NCBI GenBank assembly: GCA_000818945.1
Contig: KN805399.1
Span: forward strand, 246,839 to 310,838
Origin: Schizochytrium sp. CCTCC M209059
Taxonomy: Eukaryota; Sar; Bigyra; Thraustochytrida; Thraustochytriidae
Reading direction: 5' to 3'
DNA: 64,000 nt
The notes under the pieces were generated by a model. It saw nothing but the letters and a program-made list of their open reading frames with translations, was not told the origin of the DNA and made no database searches. This document shows positions 56,746 to 64,000 of this stretch, piece by piece. A program made the position numbers and the translations under genes. Each line of letters opens with the position of its first letter. The stretch's first letter is position 1.

Positions 56746-59700
56746 ATGGCGAGCGCGCGAGAGGTGACTGCGCTCCTGGAAAAGACTAGCGACTACGACA
56801 AGGATGAGCGGTACATGGCCGTAAACGACCTGTGCCGCGGCCTAGAGGGCGAAGTGAAGATGGACATCCACCTGGAACGGCGCATTTGCCAAAAGATTCT
56901 CGAGCGACTCGACGACAGCTCGAACGACGTGCAAACGGTGGCCGTCCGGTGCCTAAATATTCTGGTGAAAAAGGTCGAGGAGACGCAGGTACGCGACATT
57001 TGCAACAAACTCGCCAACCTCATCCTTTCTGGCAAGGCCGACCTCCGCGACATTTACGCCATTGGGCTCAAGACGTGCCTCGGCACTCTCCCTGCAAGCA
57101 TGGGGCCAAAGATTGCCATGGACCTCGCTTCGCGTCTTCTTGGAGGCGTCAAGATGGACCAGGACGAGAGCATCAAGCTCGAGTGCCTTGATCTTCTTAC
57201 AGACCTCATCAAATTCTACGGCGGCTCCATGACCTCCGAGCACAGCCACATCTCCACGACTGCGCTCCAGCAGCTCTCCTTTCCCAAGCCGGCCGTGCGC
57301 AAGCGGGCTGCCGCCTGCCTTGGCCGTCTGGCCACTGTTGTCTCGGACGACCTCCTCGATCGCATCATCCAAACGCTCCTGGAGCAGATCGAAAACCCCA
57401 AGCCGGGCAGTGACAAGCGCACGTTGATCCAGACCATCGGCACGATCTCACGCATGGTCGGGTTCAGACTCGGATCGCACTTGCAGCGCATTGTGCCTCT
57501 TTTTCTCGCCTCGCTGAAAAAGCCCGGCGACGAATCCATGCAAACGGAGGAGTCTGATGAACTGCGAGAGAACATTCTTCACGCGTTCGAGTCCTTTGTC
57601 ATTCGCTGCCCGCATGAGGCTGCTTCGCACATTCCGGAAATCCTCGAACCCACCCTTGCCTTTCTGCGCTACGATCCAAACTACAATTACAACGATGAGG
57701 ATGACGACGGCGAGGACATGGAAGCCATGGACGACTACGACGATGAAGAGTACGAGGACTACGATGATGACGAGTACTCGGATGAAGACGACACGAGCTG
57801 GAAGGTACGCCGTGCATCTGTCAAGGTTGTGCGTGCCGTCATCATCTCGCGGCCAGACTCCCTTGACGAAATCTACGCCAAATGCGGAGGCCTGTTGCTC
57901 AACTGCTTCAAGGAGCGCGATGACAATGTCCGTCTCGACCTCGTCAGCTGCTACTCGGTGCTCTTGCGCACGCTTCGCGGTGGATCGAGCCTGACTCTGG
58001 GCTCCAAGACATCCAACAGCGCCGCCGCCCAGGAATCAGCGCGCTCCAACAGCCAAGCTCGAGCACGCATTGCCGAGGATGTTCCCAAGATCGTCAAGGT
58101 CACGTGCAAGATCCTCAAAGAGAAGAAAGCTGAGAAAACACGCACAAGCACCTTTGAGCTACTCCAAGAGCTCGTGCTTCTTTTGGGCGGAGGCCTCGAG
58201 AAACATGTCCCGACCCTTGTTCCCCTTCTCGTCGACTCTATGCGTCTCGATCGGGACTCCTCGCTCATCTTTGCTTGTCTTCAGTTCATTGGCAAGCTCT
58301 TTGAGACGCATCCAGCCACGTGCATCCAGCCGCACCTTGAGAAGCTTTCCCCTCCGATCCTCGCGTGTGCCGGCGCGGAATGGTACAAGATCGCTGCAGA
58401 GGCTTTGCGCGTGATTGCCGTCATGGTTGCCGTCTTCCGGCCTCGTGCCAAGGGGACCGGTGACGATGTTGACATGGCCGATGCTGCGGCCTCTGACTTT
58501 GAATGTGCACCATTCGTGCGTCCCTGCTTCGAGGCAATTCTCCCGCGTCTTCAGACTCACCACATTGACCAGGAAATCAAGGAGTGTGCCATCTTTGCCA
58601 TGGGCGCGCTATTCTCACGATGCGGTGACATGCTCACAGGCGACCTCAGCGGCGTTCTGGAGCTTTTGCAAGAGCGTCTTCGCAACGAGATTACGCGTTT
58701 GCCCGCCCTCAAATGCATCGAGGAAATTGCCTCCTCGCCTCTCCGCCTTGATTTGAGCGCTGTCGTGGCGAGTCTCGTGGGTGATCTCGTCAACTTTTTG
58801 CGCCAGCAAAGCCGCACGCTCAAGCAAAATACTCTTTCGACCCTGCGGGAGCTCATCAAGTCGAGCCCAAGCTCACTCGAGCCGGCCCTCTACAAGGAGG
58901 CACTCGAGAATGCCGCCAAGCTCATCGACGATCGCGACCTGTATCTGAGCCAAATGGCTGTCTCGCTGTGCATCACTGCGTTGGAGCAGGCACCCGACAA
59001 ACAGGATATCGTCGCCATTACCGCCGGAAGCGTGTTGCCGCGGTGCATCCAGCTCATGACCTCTTCACTGCTGCAGACGGGAGGCACCACCCTCGATTCA
59101 ATTCTCCAGCTTCTCGCGCTACTCATGCGTCTGCAGATCGCGCCGCTGACCTTTGACGAGGTGCTTGCAATGGTGGTCCGCCCTTCGCAGGATTCTACGA
59201 TCAAGCTTTCCAAGAGTGCAGTGTCCTCGCTGTCCCGAGGCATCGGCACCATTTGCACCTCGTGTCCGGACACGTCCCAGCGCGACGCCACGGTGAACAA
59301 GATCATCGAGGATGTCAAGGGTGGTGCAGCCGGGGCCGACGATCTTGCCATGACGAAAATGAACCTGGCGCTTCTCTCGCTCGGCGAAGTGGGCCGTGAC
59401 GTGGACTTGGCGTCCATCTCCGGCGAGGCGTACTCGACCGTACTCGCGTGCTTGGACAACAAATCCTGTCCCGAAGAGGTCAAATCGGCGTCAGCAACAG
59501 CGCTGGGTAACCTCACGCTGGGCAACATGCCTTCCTACTTGCCTCTGCTCATGACGGCGCTCCAAGAACGCAAGGAGGAAGCCCAGCAATACCTTTTGCT
59601 CAGCTCGCTTCGCGAGGTTATCGTGCGTCACAACAGTTCCAAGGCCGCTGCGACCTCGGCGCTTCCTGTGGACGATATTGTTCCCGTGCTCGAGCGGCAT

Positions 59701-60564
59701 TGCCGCAGCACCGAAGAAGGCGTGCGCAATATGGTGGCAGAGTGCTTTGGCAAGCTTGCTATTCTCAAGCCGAGCCAAATCGTACCGTACCTGGCGCAGG
59801 CCGTGCAAAAGTCTGCCGAGGAGCCCATGGCACGCTGCACACTTGTCATGGCCCTCAAGTTCGCCAGCAACAGCGACCAGCCTGTCGACGCCCTCCGTGA
59901 AAACATTGGTACCTTTGTCGACCTCCTCGACGACAAGGACCTTCATGTTCGTCGCGCCGCCATTGTAGCTTTCACCTCACTCGCGCACCATCGGACGGCA
60001 ATCATTCACGGTGTCGCGCGCGATCGCATTGTGCCGGCGCTCTTCAAAGATATGAGCGTCGACCCGTCTCTCAAGCGCACTGTTGACCTCGGACCCTTCA
60101 AGCATGTGGTTGACGACGGTTTGCCCCTGCGCAAGGCTTCGTTCTCTTGCATTCTCACAATGCTCGATACGATTCCCGAAACGGTCTCTGTGGTGGACCT
60201 GCTCCCGCACCTGGCCAAGGGTCTCGGCGACGTGGACGAAGTGCAAATGCTTTGCCATCAGATCCTCGTACAGATTGCTCAGCGCTCGCCACACGTGCTG
60301 TTGAGCGAGGTTGGCACTGTTCTCGAGCCTCTGGCTCAGACGCTTAACAAGACCGTCAAGGAGTCCCAGGGATCTGTCGTCAATCATGCCAACAATGAGA
60401 TTCGATCTGCGCTGCGGGCTCTTGACGCGATTGCGGCGGTTCCAGAGTCGCACCAGGATCGACGCATCACAGATCTTGTGGCTGCTGTGCTGGCCAAGGA
60501 CGCGACGCGAGAAATGATTGTCGCTGACCATCTTGGCATGGCGACCCAGGTAGCAGCCAAATAG
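56746..60564 (+). CDS. CAND1: CAND1, cullin-associated NEDD8-dissociated protein
   Basis: Exchange factor that binds unneddylated cullin-RBX1 and swaps substrate receptors on SCF/CRL ubiquitin ligases. 1272 residues, close to human CAND1 (1230). ATG 56746 is in a good context (CAACCATGG). The whole protein is HEAT repeats: the N-terminal DYDKDERYMAVNDLCRGLE and RRICQKILERLDDSSNDVQTVAVRC are typical, as is the acidic loop at about 315-345 (NDEDDDGEDMEAMDDYDD) between early HEATs, followed by SWKVRRASVKVVRA, and the C-terminal LDDKDLHVRRAAIVAFTSLAHH and GPFKHVVDDGLPLRKASFSC. No truncation or frameshift. Intronless. Confidence 0.96.
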   Translation: MASAREVTALLEKTSDYDKDERYMAVNDLCRGLEGEVKMDIHLERRICQKILERLDDSSNDVQTVAVRCLNILVKKVEETQVRDICNKLANLILSGKADLRDIYAIGLKTCLGTLPASMGPKIAMDLASRLLGGVKMDQDESIKLECLDLLTDLIKFYGGSMTSEHSHISTTALQQLSFPKPAVRKRAAACLGRLATVVSDDLLDRIIQTLLEQIENPKPGSDKRTLIQTIGTISRMVGFRLGSHLQRIVPLFLASLKKPGDESMQTEESDELRENILHAFESFVIRCPHEAASHIPEILEPTLAFLRYDPNYNYNDEDDDGEDMEAMDDYDDEEYEDYDDDEYSDEDDTSWKVRRASVKVVRAVIISRPDSLDEIYAKCGGLLLNCFKERDDNVRLDLVSCYSVLLRTLRGGSSLTLGSKTSNSAAAQESARSNSQARARIAEDVPKIVKVTCKILKEKKAEKTRTSTFELLQELVLLLGGGLEKHVPTLVPLLVDSMRLDRDSSLIFACLQFIGKLFETHPATCIQPHLEKLSPPILACAGAEWYKIAAEALRVIAVMVAVFRPRAKGTGDDVDMADAAASDFECAPFVRPCFEAILPRLQTHHIDQEIKECAIFAMGALFSRCGDMLTGDLSGVLELLQERLRNEITRLPALKCIEEIASSPLRLDLSAVVASLVGDLVNFLRQQSRTLKQNTLSTLRELIKSSPSSLEPALYKEALENAAKLIDDRDLYLSQMAVSLCITALEQAPDKQDIVAITAGSVLPRCIQLMTSSLLQTGGTTLDSILQLLALLMRLQIAPLTFDEVLAMVVRPSQDSTIKLSKSAVSSLSRGIGTICTSCPDTSQRDATVNKIIEDVKGGAAGADDLAMTKMNLALLSLGEVGRDVDLASISGEAYSTVLACLDNKSCPEEVKSASATALGNLTLGNMPSYLPLLMTALQERKEEAQQYLLLSSLREVIVRHNSSKAAATSALPVDDIVPVLERHCRSTEEGVRNMVAECFGKLAILKPSQIVPYLAQAVQKSAEEPMARCTLVMALKFASNSDQPVDALRENIGTFVDLLDDKDLHVRRAAIVAFTSLAHHRTAIIHGVARDRIVPALFKDMSVDPSLKRTVDLGPFKHVVDDGLPLRKASFSCILTMLDTIPETVSVVDLLPHLAKGLGDVDEVQMLCHQILVQIAQRSPHVLLSEVGTVLEPLAQTLNKTVKESQGSVVNHANNEIRSALRALDAIAAVPESHQDRRITDLVAAVLAKDATREMIVADHLGMATQVAAK

Positions 60565-61385
60565 GAAGCTCTTCGAATAACGAGCAAGTTTGTCCGTCAA
60601 CAAGAAATAAGTAAAAATCTATAAGACATGTGGGCAATACTTGGATGCGTCAACATGATGCGCGACATCACAAGTTCGCGTCAGCTTGTGCAGAAGGCCG
60701 ACCTTTAGGCGCCTGTCAAAGCAGCAGTACGACGACAAGAATGAATACAATCATCTGCAGGACACAGAACTAGGACCTTGAAGCGGCCCAAACGAAAGAG
60801 CAATAAAGAAGGGAAGACCGCATGTCGAGGAAGAGCTCGTGTTTCGAGTCTGTAATTTTAAAAAGCGCACGAGAAAAAAGAATCAGTCAGCAATCCTGTC
60901 TTTCGCGTTTCCTCTTTTTCCCTGCCTCTCTCTCTCTCTCTCTTTTCGGCACCTTTCAAATCAGAGCCATCTCTTCTCCCCCGGCTCAACACATGGCGCT
61001 AAGGTTTTCAAAGACGACCACCACTCAATCGCATCAGTGCTTCTTAGAGGTAATAGGTAAGCTTTCAACATGTACGCCTTCAGGGGATTGACAGATATGT
61101 TGTGTCATCAATTGCGATGTGGTGTTTGTCCAAAGCCAGCCATTTTTCTCTACTTCTCTCTCTCTCATTCTCAAAGTCTGCATAGAGACTTTATTCGAAT
61201 ATGCCTCAACAAATAAGAGACACGAGGCGCAAAAAGACCATGACGTGTCAGGCCAGTCGAGGCGACTTTCATTTCCCATACGTTTCTTGAGTTCAAACTC
61301 TCAAAGCCCGCAGGCTCCAGTGCTCAATGGGTGACGCTGGTTGTGCTCTTGCCTTCACTCGCCCTCACCACCTCATGTCCAGGCT

Positions 61386-61408
61386 GCCTTGCCTTGCCTT
61401 GCCTTGCC
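61386..61408. repeat. Pentanucleotide (GCCTT)n
   Basis: Four perfect units plus a partial one. Confidence 0.85.
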
Positions 61409-61908
61409 TGCCCACCATTTCGTCTCACTTCATGACGAATCATGATACGTATGAAACATTTGCACTCACCTCGTTATTGACACCGTCGTTCGCAAGACGC
61501 ACAAGAGAACCAACTCAACGTTGGGCGCTACACAAGTCGTGCGCGTCCGGGCTGCAGAGCGCGCCCGCTGATGGCAAGCACGATCCGCAGCCCGGACTGC
61601 AGCAGCAGAGACGCCTGCGATAAGAGTTTGCTGCAGATCCCATCAATCGGGGTTTGCTTTTCCGATCGCGCTCGCCTTGCTTGTTTTGCTCTTGCCTTCG
61701 AGTACGTTGCTACAGTCGCGCGCTAGCTTGCCGCGCATCCGCCTCCATCCACTCATTCGTTTCGAGTTGTTGTCAGCCACACAGACTGACGGGGCCTCGA
61801 AATGAGTGGCTACAAGACAAGGCCCACTCGCGCGCGACGGAACGCTATTGACTTTCGAGCGAGCGGTTTGCGCGCAGTGGGCCGTCGCCGCAACGGCTTC
61901 GCCGGAGG

Positions 61909-61932
61909 GATCGATCGATCGATCGATCGATC
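61909..61932. repeat. (GATC)n tetranucleotide
   Basis: About six GATC/ATCG units, self-complementary and able to form a cruciform. Confidence 0.85.
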
Positions 61933-62220
61933 GCTTGATCGAACGAGTTCCGTGTGCAGCAGGGCGAGGCGGCGAGCCCGAACGAAGTAAGCCTTGGTAC
62001 GACCTCGACGCGCGCAGACGCGCGACTGCTCTTTAAGGCACAAGTACGCAGACCTTAACGGGCCCGTGGGGACGGGCTTGGTTTTTGGTGCGAAAAGGGG
62101 CTCAATCCTGGTTTTGTTGCAGAGGTTTTTGAAGTACGAGCCCAAAGGAACTCTTTTCTGTACGAAGTGGCGAACCGCAGCTCGTCAGATTGAGAGAAAC
62201 GTACTTGCTGTACATCCACC

Positions 62221-64000
62221 ATGGATGGAGCTCGCTCGCTTGACGTTCTTGCTGATCACGGGATGAATTACGATGGCTCAAATGCAGAAAATACATCCCA
62301 CAACAAGAACGATTTGGCGAAGAGAGACCAGCTGTCAAAGCGAATGAAATCGAGTTCTTCGCCAGCATTTTCCGGAACCTCGCTGCAGGGAACGCACGAG
62401 GGTCTCTTGTGCTGCCAGGCTGCGTCGGTCATCTTGGGTGGAAAGGGTGTTCTGCATGCAAGGGTAAGTGCAAAAGCGAGCATGATTCTCGGCGATGAGT
62501 CTCTAAATGATTGACAAAACTTCCTTCACCTCCACCTCTATACGTCCATACAGACTCTCCAAGCGCTTTCCTTGAGCGAGAAAGATGCTTCCGCGACCGT
62601 GTCTTCGGATCGAGCTCTGGACTATTACCTGCAGACCGCACCTCTTGCTCAAACACAGTCCGTGCGTCTCGTTCGGGATCGACCATGCCAGGTACGTTTG
62701 TGTCGTTTAGCTCAAAAGCGCAAATGGAAACTGAACTTGCTGACGTGTTTAAAATAAACGCGTATCATCTTGGCGCGCACAGACTGCGGAAGACGTCCTC
62801 GAGACGCTGTACCGTTTTACGGGAACGCGGTACCAAAAGCTCTTGCCTGTAGTCGTTCTTTTTTCAGGTTTGTCTCATGCAGCGCTCGTGTACCTGCCTT
62901 CGGACCATCCAAAGACACGCAAGGCGATCGTTTTTGAGCCGCAGACGATGGCAACAGCGAAACACGGCGTCACGCGATTCTCGAGCGTGCGTGCGCTGAG
63001 CGCTCACCTCACGCAACGACTAGCTCAAGACGTGTCGGAGGACGCCGCACCTTTGGCAACTGCATTCATTCTCAAAAAACGGAGCAGCACCACCACTTCA
63101 GCGTCCGAGCCAGCTTTGATGCGTGTCACGGAAAAGATTGAGAGCGCATCTCTCAGTACTGAACGCGCAAGACTCCGCGCAGAAGAAGAAGCAGAAGAAG
63201 AAGGAGGGGCGAAAGCAGAGAGGGACGAGGTACGAGAAGAAGACATGCGAGACGCAAATGAAGCACTTCTTTCTCGCAAGGCGCGCGAACAACGGATTGC
63301 TGCAAGGTTACGGCGTGCGCAGACAGTGTCAACGAAAAGTCTTCATGTTGATGTAAACCAAGATGAGCACTTTTCTGGAATGCCACGTATGAATGAAGCA
63401 TACGAAGATCAAGACGAAGAATCGCTTGAGCGCCAACAGAATGTCCGAGAAGTAGAAAATGTGCATCGTTTGCAAAGAAAAGAGGACGAGAACAAAGTTG
63501 AAGTCGGGTACCAGCGTCAAATGGATGAACACGAGGAAGATCGTGATCATGATCATGATCACGAAGCAGAAGGGAAAATGGCGCGCAAATCTGAGCGCCA
63601 TGTGCAAGAGCAGAAAGAAATCGAATTTGAACGGCAGCGTAAAATAGAAGAACAAGAACAAGAACAAGAAAAACGAGAGCAAGAGCAAGAGCAAGAGCAA
63701 GAGCAAGAGCGTCAACTCGAAGATGATAGGGAAAGGGAGCATGAACGCAGAATGCAAGAACAAAGAGAACTCGAGCGTCAACAGCAGCGTGAAGTGAAAG
63801 AAGAACAAGAGCGCGAGCGCGAGCGTCAACGTCGTCTTGAGGAAGAAGAGCAAGAGCGTCAACGTCAACGTCAACTTCGCATCAAAGAAGAAAAGGAACG
63901 GGAACAACGCAGAATGCAAGAAGAAAGAGAACTCGAGCTTCAACGGCAGCGTGAAGTGGAAGAAACACAAGAGCGCGAGCTTGAACGTCAACGTCGTCTT
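62221..64000 (+). CDS. Spliced Glu/Arg/Gln-rich coiled-coil protein (3' end outside window)
   Basis: No family recognised. Three exons: 62221-62463, 62554-62691 and 62783 onward, open to the window's last base. ATG 62221 has an ideal context (CCACCATGG). Intron 1 is 62464-62553 (GTAAGT...CATACAG) and intron 2 is 62692-62782 (GTACGT...GCACAG); both are phase 0, and splicing keeps one continuous frame. Exons 1-2 encode a polar leader ending VRLVRDRPCQ. The start of exon 3 (about residues 128-190) looks globular (LETLYRFTGTRYQKLLPVVVLFSGLSHAALVYL is hydrophobic and ordered). From about 63160 the chain becomes a charged single helix or coiled coil with a His-Asp repeat (63546-63561) and then dense Glu-Gln-Glu-Arg repeats to the edge. 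Likely a structural or scaffold protein. Confidence 0.72.
62464..62553 (+). other. Intron 1 of the right-edge gene
   Basis: Donor GTAAGT, acceptor CATACAG, 90 nt, with a pyrimidine-rich stretch (TTCCTTCACCTCCACCTCTA) before the acceptor. Contains in-frame stops, so retention would truncate the protein. Confidence 0.75.
62692..62782 (+). other. Intron 2 of the right-edge gene
   Basis: Donor GTACGT, acceptor GCACAG, 91 nt. Phase 0 on both sides. Confidence 0.7.

Larger units (their letters stand above)
60565..62220. other. Intergenic, 1.66 kb
   Basis: No supported gene. Contains short CT tracts (60928-60943), a (GCCTT)n pentamer at 61386-61408 and a (GATC)n run at 61909-61932. The last 200 bp should hold the promoter of the spliced gene beginning at 62221. 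Confidence 0.5.

Overview
This 64-kb window looks like a nuclear scaffold of a unicellular eukaryote, most probably a stramenopile of the thraustochytrid/labyrinthulomycete type. That assignment is inferred from GC-rich DNA, long mostly intronless genes separated by short-to-moderate spacers full of simple repeats, and gene content (CAND1, SCYL2-type pseudokinase, CDPK, tubby-domain protein, eukaryotic class I RNR small subunit, giant SFI1-repeat protein, secreted VWA proteins with APTDAPT linkers). The flagellate-type cytoskeletal content is compatible with it, but no marker gene here proves it. There is one assembly gap (33604-34137, 534 N).

Layout from left to right: a C2 plus cyclic-nucleotide phosphodiesterase gene (59-3202, +; its frame is open to the left edge); a 1297-residue helical-repeat protein (3351-7244, -); a giant SFI1/centrin-binding repeat protein of 3474 residues (8612-19036, +) divergent from it; an unknown basic/coiled-coil protein (19211-20578, -); a cysteine synthase with an organellar-type presequence (21222-22355, -); a possible Pol III RNA unit near 22705-22824; a secreted two-VWA, two-PAN-like protein (23261-25498, -); a gene-less 2.6 kb; pyrroline-5-carboxylate reductase (28071-29144, -); a repeat-rich, gene-poor 6.3 kb containing the N gap; an SCYL2-like pseudokinase (35442-38051, -); a tubby-domain protein (38831-40441, +); ribonucleotide reductase R2 (41180-42343, -); a complete DNA transposon (43201-47538); a proline-rich coiled-coil protein (48129-50027, +); a calcium-dependent protein kinase (50244-52916, -); a type II membrane glycosyltransferase (54284-55942, +); CAND1 (56746-60564, +); and a spliced, Glu/Arg/Gln-rich coiled-coil gene running off the right edge (62221->64000, +).

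The most notable object is the transposon. It has perfect 8-bp terminal inverted repeats starting CCC, an ATAT target duplication, unlike palindromic/hairpin structures just inside each end, and a 1027-residue ORF whose piggyBac-like DDE transposase (candidate D120/121, D198, D780 and a C-terminal Cys/His cluster) is interrupted between the second and third Asp by a YqaJ/lambda-exonuclease-type PD-(D/E)XK nuclease with a complete predicted active site (E559, D594, E616-x-K618, Q660/Q664). A zinc-knuckle ORF lies just upstream and may be joined by a 71-nt intron. The intact ORF, ends and target duplication suggest a recent, possibly active element.

The host genes are unrelated housekeeping and signalling functions (ubiquitin-ligase exchange, dNTP supply, proline and cysteine synthesis, cAMP/cGMP and Ca2+ signalling, clathrin traffic, protein glycosylation, centrin-based cytoskeleton). 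I see no operon-like or pathway cluster. Start codons were set at the first in-frame ATG wherever an open frame extended upstream only through non-ATG codons or simple-repeat leaders. No CRISPR array, rRNA gene or convincing tRNA gene was found.
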